Origin: UBA12018 sp051656605
GTDB lineage: Bacteria > Bacteroidota > Bacteroidia > Bacteroidales > CAMTPD01
Length of the DNA: 64,000 nucleotides
Direction: 5' to 3'
Assembly: GCA_051656605.1 (NCBI GenBank)
Contig: JBOGCF010000057.1
Location: forward strand, 1-64,000
Both the position numbers and the translations under genes were made by a program. Of the stretch, positions 1-8,600 are shown in pieces. Under the pieces are notes generated by a model, which worked only from the letters and a program-made list of their open reading frames with translations, was not told where the DNA came from and searched no databases. The first letter of the stretch is position 1. Every line of letters begins with the position of its first letter.

Positions 1-77
1 TCCCATTTCGAACAGAGAAGTTAAGCCCAATAGCGTCGATGGTACTGCGTATAGTGGGAGAGTAGATAGCCGCCGTT
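1..77 (+). rRNA. rrf: 5S ribosomal RNA, 3' part
   Basis: The window opens inside a 5S rRNA. The stretch starting CCCATTTCGAACAGAGAAG, then AAGCCC and later GTGGGAGAGTAG, matches the conserved loop and 3' half of bacterial 5S rRNA. The 5' part and the rest of the rRNA operon lie outside the window. The exact 3' end is estimated, because the start of the closing stem is not visible. Confidence 0.9.
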
Positions 78-103
78 TTAGCTCGCAGAGAGCAACAAGT
101 AGA

Positions 104-136
104 GCGAGTCAGTCGAAAGATTGACTCGCTTTTTTT
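104..136 (+). terminator. Terminator of the rRNA operon
   Basis: A perfect stem GCGAGTCAGTC / GATTGACTCGC (one G-U pair) closes on a GAAA tetraloop and is followed by seven T. This is a strong intrinsic terminator just after the 5S gene. Confidence 0.9.
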
Positions 137-559
137 GTATTATATCCTGTACCCTAAAGGAGGCTTCTTATTCTCGTCTTTCTTCTTTACTGCTCTAATA
201 TTTATTTGTCGTTTCTTTTTGTCTTAAACGAGCTATAAATCCTTTTGGTAGGTACATATATATTCAGTTCGACTCTAGTAATATCAAGCGATATATACAT
301 CCTATTTTGATTAAGATAGTTTTGATTTTCATGAACAGTTGTACGTTTATTTTGTTTTGAATTGCGTATGATGTGCCATTGATAAGGTTTTTTATGTTTT
401 TTGAGAGAATAGAATGTTTTACTTTTATAATTCGTCCAATAGTGTGATTTATGTTATCTAATAAATTACTTTAGCGAACGATTTGAGTGAGAATAATTAA
501 TTATTAATTTAGTTTGTGCATGGGTACAAGATAGATAGTATAAATTTCTTTGATAGATA
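137..559. other. AT-rich intergenic region
   Basis: About 420 bases between the rRNA terminator and the promoter of the DUF177 gene. No convincing reading frame, tRNA or structured RNA was seen, only AT-rich sequence. Confidence 0.6.
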
Positions 560-592
560 ATTGCTATTCTAATTAGATTTTTTGTACCTTTG
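560..592 (+). promoter_or_regulatory. Bacteroidota-type promoter for the DUF177-rpmF operon
   Basis: A TACCTTTG element (585-592) matches the -7 consensus TAnnTTTG. ATTG (560-563) lies 21 bases upstream at the -33 position. The inferred transcript would start very near 600, leaving a leader of only about 15-20 bases before the TTG start at 616. Confidence 0.7.
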
Positions 593-615
593 CAAAGTTT
601 TTACACTGTAAGGCT

Positions 616-1200
616 TTGGGAAAATTTGATACATATAAGATTGATTTGAAGAACCTCGAAATTGGGACTCATGAATTTGAGTATCAATTAGGAAATAAGT
701 ATTTCACCGATATAGACGGTACTGAGGTTCAAAAAGGGAAAGTTAAAGTGTTATTGACACTGAAAAGAACCCCCTTAATGTTTGATCTTTCGTTTAAACT
801 TGATGGTGTGGCATATGTGCCATGTGACCGCTGTTTAGACGATGTGGAGATACCAATTGATACAACTGCAAAGCTTATAATTAAGTTTGGGCATGAGTAT
901 TCAGAAGAAAGTGATGAGGTTATTGTTATTCCGGAAGAAGAGGGAGAAATCAACCTTGCATGGTTTATTTACGAGTTCGTTGCATTAGCGATTCCAATGA
1001 AACATGTACATGCTCCGGGTAAGTGTAACAAGTCAATGTCTTCAAAGCTTAAAAAGCATTCAGCTCGACAAGCAGACGATGAAGAAGTAGATGGCGACGA
1101 TGACGGATTCGAATACGAAGAAGACACTGTTGTTGATGAAGCTCCTCAAGATCCTCGTTGGGATGCTTTAAAGGACTTACTTGAGAATAATAACAATTAA
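616..1200 (+). CDS. DUF177 (YceD-like) protein
   Basis: A 194-residue protein of the DUF177/YceD family, which in other bacteria sits next to rpmF and influences 23S rRNA accumulation. Two features support this: a conserved core with CDRCLDDVEIPI around residues 71-82, and a strongly acidic C-terminal tail (DDEEVDGDDDGFEYEEDT). The start appears to be TTG at 616, since no ATG lies between the promoter and the conserved N-terminus. rpmF follows after 12 bases, so the two are almost certainly one operon. The family assignment rests on context plus the CxxC core. Confidence 0.85.
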   Translation: MGKFDTYKIDLKNLEIGTHEFEYQLGNKYFTDIDGTEVQKGKVKVLLTLKRTPLMFDLSFKLDGVAYVPCDRCLDDVEIPIDTTAKLIIKFGHEYSEESDEVIVIPEEEGEINLAWFIYEFVALAIPMKHVHAPGKCNKSMSSKLKKHSARQADDEEVDGDDDGFEYEEDTVVDEAPQDPRWDALKDLLENNNN

Positions 1201-1212
1201 ATAAATAACAAA

Positions 1213-1398
1213 ATGGCACATCCAAAAAAAAGACAATCGAAATCTAGAACAGCTAAGAGAAGAACTCATGATAAAGCTTTAGCTCCAACATTGGCACTTT
1301 GTCCTAACTGTGGTGCATGGCATGTTTACCACACTGTATGTGGCGAATGTGGTTACTATAGAGGAAAGTTGGCTATTGAAAAAGAAGCCGCTGTTTAA
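1213..1398 (+). CDS. rpmF: 50S ribosomal protein L32
   Basis: A 61-residue basic protein with the L32 N-terminus MAHPKKRQSKSRTAKRR. It carries a four-cysteine zinc ribbon, CPNC at residues 31-34 and CGEC at 44-47. It is a structural protein of the large ribosomal subunit. It is 12 bases downstream of the DUF177 gene, the usual partner, and is followed by two hairpins. Confidence 0.97.
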   Translation: MAHPKKRQSKSRTAKRRTHDKALAPTLALCPNCGAWHVYHTVCGECGYYRGKLAIEKEAAV

Positions 1399-1435
1399 AG
1401 TTCATTTAATTTTTGACTAAATGAACAAAGAAATA

Positions 1436-1469
1436 GCCCTAAAATATTATTTTTAGGGCAATTTTTTTT
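1436..1469 (+). terminator. Terminator after rpmF
   Basis: GCCCTAAAA (1436-1444) pairs with TTTTAGGGC (1451-1459), followed by A and a run of nine T. A second hairpin, GTTCATTTA with TAAATGAAC, lies just before it at about 1400-1426. No clear promoter is seen between this hairpin and fabH, so fabH may depend on read-through. Confidence 0.8.
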
Positions 1470-1501
1470 TCATGGGTCTTTTACCCGTTTAATTTATAGT
1501 T

Positions 1502-2506
1502 ATGAAAAGAATCAATGCGGTTATAACAGGTATCGGAGCATATGTTCCTGACTACATTTTAAATAATAAAGAGCTCTCAGAAATTGTAGATACGACTGAG
1601 GAGTGGATTTTGACACGTGTAGGTATTAAAGAGCGTAGAATTCTTAAGGGTGAAGGGTTAGGTACTTCCTATATGGGAACGAAAGCTGTAGCCGAGTTAT
1701 TGCGTAAAACCAATACAAAGCCAGAAGATGTTGATGTTATATTTTGTGCTACATCAACTCCAGACCATATTTTCCCTAGCACTGCGTCTTTAGTGGCCGA
1801 ACAAAACGGAATAAAAAACGCTTTTGCTTTCGACTTGGGTGCTGCATGTTCAGGTTTTCTTTACGCATTAGAAGTTGCGAACAACTTTGTTAAGTCTGGA
1901 CGTTATAAGAAAGTTATCGTTGTATCAGGCGATAAGATGTCATCTATTACAAACTATGAAGACAGAACTACATGCCCTTTGTTTGGTGACGCTTGTGGAG
2001 CGGTTTTGATTGAACCAACGGAAGAAGAAGTTGGTATTATGGATGTGATATTGCGTACCGACGGTGTTGGCTATCCACATCTTCATATGGTTGCCGGAGG
2101 CTCAGCTCATCCTGCTTCTCATGAGACTGTAGATAACAGACAGCACTGTGTATATCAAGAAGGTCGTGTTGTATTTAAGTATGCAGTTTCGAATATGGCT
2201 GATGTGTCGGCTGAGATTATGGAACGTAATGACCTTACTCATGAAGATATCTCTTGGTTTGTACCACACCAAGCAAACCTACGTATCATTGATGCTGCGG
2301 CTCAGCGTATGGGCTTATCTCACGACAAAGTAATGATCAATATTGATCGCTACGGTAATACAAGTGCCGGTACGATTCCTGTTTGCTTATGGGAGTGGGA
2401 AGAGAAACTTAAGAAAGGAGATAATATCATATTAGCTGCTTTTGGCGCCGGCTTTACATGGGGTGCAATTTATTTAAAGTGGGGATATGACGGAAAAAAA
2501 GCATAA
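1502..2506 (+). CDS. fabH: 3-oxoacyl-ACP synthase III
   Basis: KAS III condenses acetyl-CoA with malonyl-ACP to start fatty acid synthesis. The 334-residue length is typical. The catalytic triad is visible as Cys116 in AACSGFL, His256 in VPHQANL and Asn286 in YGNTSAGTIP. The ATG at 1502 puts the conserved N-terminus in place. Its last 20 bases overlap the start of era in another frame, which indicates translational coupling. plsX, a frequent neighbour of rpmF and fabH elsewhere, is absent here. Confidence 0.96.
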   Translation: MKRINAVITGIGAYVPDYILNNKELSEIVDTTEEWILTRVGIKERRILKGEGLGTSYMGTKAVAELLRKTNTKPEDVDVIFCATSTPDHIFPSTASLVAEQNGIKNAFAFDLGAACSGFLYALEVANNFVKSGRYKKVIVVSGDKMSSITNYEDRTTCPLFGDACGAVLIEPTEEEVGIMDVILRTDGVGYPHLHMVAGGSAHPASHETVDNRQHCVYQEGRVVFKYAVSNMADVSAEIMERNDLTHEDISWFVPHQANLRIIDAAAQRMGLSHDKVMINIDRYGNTSAGTIPVCLWEWEEKLKKGDNIILAAFGAGFTWGAIYLKWGYDGKKA

Positions 2507-3380
2507 ATCCGGGTTTGTCAACATTGTAGGTAATCCGAATGTTGGTAAATCCACTCTTATGAATGCCTTGGTTGGTGAAAAGGTTTCGATCATTACATCG
2601 AAAGCACAAACAACCAGACATCGTATTATTGGTATTGTGAATACAGACGAGATGCAAATCGTTTATTCAGATACCCCAGGGGTGTTAAAGCCCAATTATA
2701 AACTTCAGGAGTCGATGCTTAACTTCTCCGAATCTGCATTGGGTGATGCTGACGTACTTTTGTATGTTACCGATGTGGTAGAGAAGATCGACAAAAATGA
2801 AAAGTTCCTTCAAAAGGTAGCTCGCGTTGAGTGTCCTGTTTTTTTGATCATCAACAAGATTGATTTAACAGATCAAGCTAACCTGGAGAAAGTGGTTGCA
2901 GAGTGGCATGAACTTCTGCCTAACGCAGAAATTGTTCCAATCTCAGCAATCAACAAGTTTAATGTAGCTTACATTAAACAACGCGTAGAACAGCTTATCC
3001 CAGACAGTCCTCCTTACTTTGAGAAGGATGCATTGACTGATAAGCCAGCACGTTTTTTTGTTACAGAGATTATCAGAGAGAAAATACTTCTTTACTATCA
3101 AAAAGAGATTCCATATTCTGTAGAAGTAATTGTGGAGGAATTCAAAGAGGGTGAAAACCTGATTACAATCAAAGCGTTGATTATTGCCGAGCGTGATTCT
3201 CAAAAAGGGATTGTAATTGGTCATAAAGGACAAGCTTTGAAAAAGGTAGGGGCAATGGCTCGAAAAGATATCGAGCGTTTCTTTGATAAGAAAGTATTTT
3301 TGGAAATGTATGTCAAGGTTGAGAAAGATTGGAGAAATCGAGACAACCTGTTGAAACGATACGGTTATCAACTTGACTAA
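2487..3380 (+). CDS. era: GTPase Era
   Basis: Era is a GTPase that binds the 16S rRNA 3' end and helps 30S subunit maturation. G1 is GNPNVGKS (residues 15-22), the TTR switch sits near residues 42-44, G3 is DTPG (62-65) and G4 is NKID (123-126). The C-terminal KH domain has GHKGQALKKVG. The length of 297 is normal. It overlaps the end of fabH and is followed by der, another ribosome-assembly GTPase. Confidence 0.97.
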   Translation: MTEKKHKSGFVNIVGNPNVGKSTLMNALVGEKVSIITSKAQTTRHRIIGIVNTDEMQIVYSDTPGVLKPNYKLQESMLNFSESALGDADVLLYVTDVVEKIDKNEKFLQKVARVECPVFLIINKIDLTDQANLEKVVAEWHELLPNAEIVPISAINKFNVAYIKQRVEQLIPDSPPYFEKDALTDKPARFFVTEIIREKILLYYQKEIPYSVEVIVEEFKEGENLITIKALIIAERDSQKGIVIGHKGQALKKVGAMARKDIERFFDKKVFLEMYVKVEKDWRNRDNLLKRYGYQLD

Positions 3381-3482
3381 ACGCTGTACTTGAGTATACA
3401 ACGGTATACTTTTAATGATTTATTACAGAACAATGAGGATAACTTGCATATCAAGTTATCATTGCCAATACAGAAATTTAAA

Positions 3483-4796
3483 ATGGGAAATATTGTTGCT
3501 ATAGTAGGAAGACCCAATGTAGGTAAGTCTACATTGTTTAATCGACTTACTCAGTCACGTCAGGCTATTGTAAACGATGAGTCGGGTACAACTCGTGACA
3601 GACAATACGGTAAGGTAGAATGGCTCGACAAAGAGTTTTCAATCATTGATACCGGAGGTTGGGTTGTAAACTCAGAAGACATTTTTGAGGAAGAGATCAA
3701 CAAACAGGTAAAAATCGCGATGGATGAAGCAGATGTTGTTTTGTTCGTTGTTGATGTTATGAATGGTATCACCGACCTAGACTTGCACGTAGCGCAGATC
3801 TTGCGTCGTTGCGAAAAGCCGGTAATTGTTGTTGCAAACAAAGCAGACAACTTTGACCTACACTATCAGTCGGCAGAGTTCTATAGCTTCGGATTGGGAG
3901 ATCCTTGTTGCGTATCAGCAATCAACGGTTCATGTACCGGTGACTTGCTAGACGAAATCGTGGCTAAGCTTCCTGAAAATGTTGTAGACGAAACAGACGA
4001 AGAACTTCCACGTATTGCGATCGTAGGTCGTCCTAACGCAGGAAAATCATCGTTGGTAAATGCATTCATCGGTGAAGACCGTAATATTGTTACCGATATT
4101 GCCGGAACAACTAGAGACTCTATCTATACAAAATACGATAAGTTTGGATTGAACTTTTATCTTGTAGATACTGCCGGTATCCGTAAAAAAGGGAAAGTAC
4201 ATGAAGATCTTGAATATTATTCAGTAATCCGTTCGATCCGTGCTATCGAGAATGCAGACGTTTGTGTCTTGATGATCGATGCAACCAGAGGTATCGAAAG
4301 CCAGGATTTGAATATCTTCTCTTTGATTCAGAAAAACAAAAAAGGTCTTGTAGTTTGTGTAAACAAATGGGACCTTGTAGAAGATAAAAACGATAAGGTG
4401 ATCAAGACCTTTGAAAATGCAATTCGTGAACGTTTAGCTCCTTTCAAAGACTTTCCTATCTTGTTTATCTCTGCTTTGACAAAACAAAGAATCTTGAAGG
4501 TGTTGGAAACAGCGAAAGAAGTTTACGATACAAGAAGCACGAAGATCCCGACAAACAAATTGAACGAGATCATGCTTCCGATTATCGAAAACTATCCGCC
4601 ACCTGCAAACAAAGGGAAATATATCAAGATCAAATACATTACCCAGCTGCCGAATACAAAGATTCCAACCTTTGTATTCTTTGCCAACCTGCCACAGTGG
4701 GTGAAAGAGCCATATAGACGTTTTCTTGAAAACAAATTAAGAGAACATTGGAATCTTTCGGGTACACCGATTAATATTTTTATTCGCGAGAAATAG
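3483..4796 (+). CDS. der: GTPase Der (EngA)
   Basis: Der has two tandem GTPase domains and acts in 50S assembly. The first domain has GRPNVGKS at residues 9-16 and DTGG; the second has GRPNAGKSS near residue 180, then DTAG and NKWD. A C-terminal KH-like domain follows. The reading frame stays open to 3390 upstream, but conservation begins at the ATG at 3483 (MGNIVAIVGRP), giving 437 residues, the usual size. It is the last gene of the run before a terminator. Confidence 0.96.
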   Translation: MGNIVAIVGRPNVGKSTLFNRLTQSRQAIVNDESGTTRDRQYGKVEWLDKEFSIIDTGGWVVNSEDIFEEEINKQVKIAMDEADVVLFVVDVMNGITDLDLHVAQILRRCEKPVIVVANKADNFDLHYQSAEFYSFGLGDPCCVSAINGSCTGDLLDEIVAKLPENVVDETDEELPRIAIVGRPNAGKSSLVNAFIGEDRNIVTDIAGTTRDSIYTKYDKFGLNFYLVDTAGIRKKGKVHEDLEYYSVIRSIRAIENADVCVLMIDATRGIESQDLNIFSLIQKNKKGLVVCVNKWDLVEDKNDKVIKTFENAIRERLAPFKDFPILFISALTKQRILKVLETAKEVYDTRSTKIPTNKLNEIMLPIIENYPPPANKGKYIKIKYITQLPNTKIPTFVFFANLPQWVKEPYRRFLENKLREHWNLSGTPINIFIREK

Positions 4797-4800
4797 CAGA

Positions 4801-4832
4801 AAAGGGAGAGACGAAAGTTTCTCCCTTTTTTC
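4801..4832 (+). terminator. Terminator after der
   Basis: AAAGGGAGAGAC pairs with GTTTCTCCCTTT around a GAAA tetraloop (4813-4816) and is followed by a T run. Confidence 0.9.
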
Positions 4833-4836
4833 GTTT

Positions 4837-4926
4837 AAAAACCATGTATACTTTTTTTTAAAACCTCGTTTAGTTTTTTAAAAAACCTTATTAGCTTTTT
4901 GCGCAAACCATGCATGCTTTTTTTTG
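4837..4926. repeat. Degenerate 22-bp tandem repeat, locus 1 (four units)
   Basis: Four AT-flanked units follow one another at about 21-22 bp: AAACCATGTATACTTTTT, AAACCTCGTTTAGTTTTT, AAACCTTATTAGCTTTTT and AAACCATGCATGCTTTTT. Each has the form AAACC, 5-6 variable bases, then a weakly complementary half ending in T4-6. The same family recurs at 39461-39572, 51325-51413 and, as one copy, at 41552-41572. Confidence 0.65.
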
Positions 4927-5015
4927 GTGGTTTTGGTCTCTGGAACAAAAGGTTTAATTGAGCCCTTACGTCTCAAATTTACAACGTATTGTAGGTTAAT
5001 TTAGCGGACGATCTA

Positions 5016-5023
5016 TATATTTG
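5016..5023 (+). promoter_or_regulatory. Putative -7 element for ruvA-sprA
   Basis: TATATTTG matches TAnnTTTG and lies 23 bases upstream of the ruvA ATG. The -33 box is weak (TTG at 4989-4991, spacing longer than ideal). Confidence 0.5.
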
Positions 5024-5046
5024 TACAAAAGAAAAAAACAATAATC

Positions 5047-5634
5047 ATGATTGAATATATCAAAGGTGATATCGCAGAGATAACACCGACCGACCTCGTG
5101 CTCGAAACAAACGGTATTGGCTATGCCATCCACATTTCCTTAAATACCTACAGTGCTTTGAATGGTAAGAACCAAGCAAAACTTTATATCTACGAAGTGA
5201 TTCGCGAGGATACTCACGAGTTGTACGGATTTGCAGAGAAAGAAGAGCGTACCGTATTCTTAGCATTGATTTCAGTATCAGGAGTAGGTTCGAATACAGC
5301 TCGAATGATTCTTTCCTCATACAATCCGAATGAACTACAAACCATCATTGCTTCGGAAAAAGTAGATGCTTTGAAGGCTGTAAAAGGAATCGGACTGAAG
5401 ACTGCACAACGTATTATTATTGATTTGAAGGATAAGCTTAAATTGACCGTAGGTGCTACGCAAATGGATATTGCATTACCTGCAGCAGATCAAACTGCCG
5501 ACGAAGCTGTTTCTGCACTTATTATGCTAGGGTTTGCCAAGCCGGCTTCTCAAAAGGCTGTTACCGCAATTTTGAAAGCTACTCCGACTCTCACGGTAGA
5601 GCAAGTTATCAAAACAGCACTTCGGATGCTTTAG
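5047..5634 (+). CDS. ruvA: Holliday junction branch migration protein RuvA
   Basis: RuvA binds four-way junctions and loads the RuvB motor during recombination. The 195 residues begin with the OB-fold domain (MIEYIKGDI, then ELYGFAEKEER). Two helix-hairpin-helix motifs follow in the middle (VSGVGSNTARMIL and VKGIGLKTAQRIIIDLKD), and a small C-terminal domain lies at about 147-195. sprA follows after 20 bases; this adjacency is common in Bacteroidota. Confidence 0.96.
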   Translation: MIEYIKGDIAEITPTDLVLETNGIGYAIHISLNTYSALNGKNQAKLYIYEVIREDTHELYGFAEKEERTVFLALISVSGVGSNTARMILSSYNPNELQTIIASEKVDALKAVKGIGLKTAQRIIIDLKDKLKLTVGATQMDIALPAADQTADEAVSALIMLGFAKPASQKAVTAILKATPTLTVEQVIKTALRML

Positions 5635-5654
5635 ATTTCCGTTGTTAACCTTAA

Positions 5655-8600
5655 ATGTACTTTTCGAAAAACCATACTAACCCTTTACTGATCACTCTTA
5701 TATACCTACTGACTACAGTATTGGGAGGGGAAGGAGCATTGTGTGCCCAAACGTGGAGCGACTCAATTAAAACGGTAGATTCGCTCTATACGCGTGCACT
5801 CTTCGATGCCTATGCGCTTAAGCAATACAGAGCTATGCGCGATTCTGCCTTTTCTGCGGTCGTACTTCCCAAACATCAAAAACTAAAGGCACACGAAAAA
5901 TGGTTGGGTCCCGGTAAGCTCAAAGCCAAACTACGAGGACGAGCCGAAGCTTCATTGGGCATTAAATACGTGCACATACAAAATCCCGATTTACCCTACA
6001 ACGCTCGTAAACGTATTATTCCGGAATTTGATGAAAATATCGAATTGTCGTTTGATGGATCTTTAGGTGAGAAGTTGAAGATGAAAACCCACTTTACTAC
6101 CGATCCCTTTAATGAAAAAAACTTGAACAGCTTGCATCTCGGTTATACAGGCTATGAGGATGAAATCATTCGTTACATAGAGGCCGGAAGTGTCACTCTG
6201 CATACCGAAAACTGTCTGATAAACTCAACCTCTTCTTTGTTTGGAATCAAGGCCGGAATACAATTAGGTCCCCTTACGGTCGACTTTTTGGCGGCGAGCG
6301 AAAGTAATACAATAGTCTTGCATGAAGAGGGAGGTGGGGGAAATCTTAGAGCATGGGAATTGGAAATTGATGCATATGATGAGTATCGTCATTTCTTTTT
6401 ATCCCATTTCTTTCGCAACCACTTCACCCAACATACACAGCTTGCATGCTTAAATAAGTCACCTTTATTTATTTCCCGTATTGAGGTTTGGATTACCAAC
6501 ACACAAGGCGTTTTGGAAGATAGTCGGCATGTTGCAGCTATTGCACAGCTTGGCGATGTAGATCAGCTACACGATAAACCTGTGGATAATGAGGGGAGTT
6601 TACTTTATCAACAACTTATCAACAGCGGTTCAAAATGTAGAAATGTGGACAATACCTCAGAGTTGCAATCTGTGACGCAAGCTTATAATGCTGATTGTGA
6701 GATGGTACGGAGGGCCCGGCGCTTGTTGCCCGAAGAATACGAGTTGCAATCTTCACTTGGATATGTTTCATTAAAACGTCCGTTGCAGAGTTATGAACAA
6801 CTAGCTGTTGCTTATGAATACACCTATCAAGGGCAGACTTATCAGGTAGGAGAATGGGCCGATTTATCTGAAACCTCACAACAAGAAGCTTTATTTGTAC
6901 GTTTGCTTAAACCGGCTCATAGCTTTCCGTCTCATTATGCATGGAAACTGATGATGAAGAATATTTATACGATTCCGAATGGATGTGAGGGGAAGCAAGG
7001 TTTCGAGTTTGATGTACTTGTGAGAAAAGAGGAGTCTACAGATTATACACCTTTTTTAGAGCTTTCGGGGGCGAAGACTCTTTTGCAAATTTTACAATTA
7101 GACAGGGTGGGTCCCAATAACCGTAATGGGCCTGATGGCAGGTTTGACTATGTTGAAAATACCACGATTCTTCCAGCTTTAGGATGTATCGTTTTTCCTT
7201 TGACTGAGCCTTTTGGCGATTATCTGTCCGGCGCTACTTCTCCTCCTTCTTCTTCCTATGCTTGTCAAGCTCTTTACGACTCTACATTAGTCAAGGCCCG
7301 AGCTCTGATCTCTCCCCGACAAATCGTGCTTCGAGGGAAAAGTAAATCCAAACAGCGAGGAGTCTATAAATTAAAAGATCATCAATTTTCTCCAGGATCT
7401 CTATTGGTAAAAGCGCAAGATAAGGAGCTTATAGAGAATGTTGACTATACCATTGATCCAGAAAATAACCTGCTTACAATTATCAATGAGGAGTATTTGT
7501 TGAGTAATGCGGGGATATCTATTTCAACCAAGCAATCTTCTTTTTTGTATGGAAACCGGCAAACGCGTCTCGGTATCAATCTAAATTATAATGTTAATAG
7601 GAGTTTGTCGTTGGGAGCATCGTGGATGATGGTACAAGCAAAACCTCGATTCGAATCGTATGCTTCTGCTGATGAATTTGTAAATAATACGATTTATGGC
7701 TTGCATTCACGTTACGTGAAATCATGGAAAACGAGGATGGGAAGCGATTCGGTACAAGCAAAAAACACATTGGTCTGGAACACAGATGTGGCGTTTTTAC
7801 GTTCAAAGGCAGCTCAGAAAGGAGCCTTTTTGTTTATTGATGACTTTGAAGCAAATCATGTAATGGCCGATTTGTCGCAACCTTCTAAATGGAGTTTAAG
7901 CTCGATACCGATAGATGGATCTCAGTTTCCAGAGTCTTTGTTGTCTAATGCGGTAGAGACCGGTTTGAATCGCGCATTGATCAATTGGTATACCATAGAA
8001 CCATCTTTTGTAAAACCGGGAAGCAAGTATCTGCCAGAATACCTTCGATACGATAAAGAAGCGCTTTCCAATCATTATGTACGTAGCATCAATACATCCG
8101 AATTATTCCCCAATCGCGATGTAGACGATACAGATCAACGTTATATTTCATCCTTCAATCTTTCTTATTATCCAAACGAACGTGGGCCTTACAACCTCGA
8201 TGCAACTGATATTACCTCCGAAGGTTTTCTGTTGCACCCTCAAAAACGATGGGGAGGCATTATGCGCTCGATAGATGCATCTGATTTTGAGACTCAGCAC
8301 GTACAATACCTCGAATTTTGGATGCTAGACCCTTTTTTGTATTCGAATGTACATCAAGGAGGAACTTTGACTATTGATCTCGGAACTTTGAGTGAAGATG
8401 TATTGAAAGATAACCTGCTGTCGGATGAAAGTAGTATTGATCTGAAAAATGACTTAAGGAGTGAGGGGACATCAATTTGGGGTGTTATTCCTCAATTTCA
8501 GACAGGGACACAAGCTTTTGACGGAGGAGATGCGGTAGTGACTCGACAAGATGTGGGGCTTAACGGTTTATCCGGCGATGATGAAGCTCATTTGGAGGTG

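Noticed and set aside
2943..3401. 152-codon minus-strand frame within era
   Set aside because: It lies fully under a well-conserved era gene; this is an antisense shadow.
3390..3482. 31-codon N-terminal extension of der
   Set aside because: The frame is open from a TTG, but Der conservation starts exactly at the ATG at 3483 and the resulting length is the usual one.
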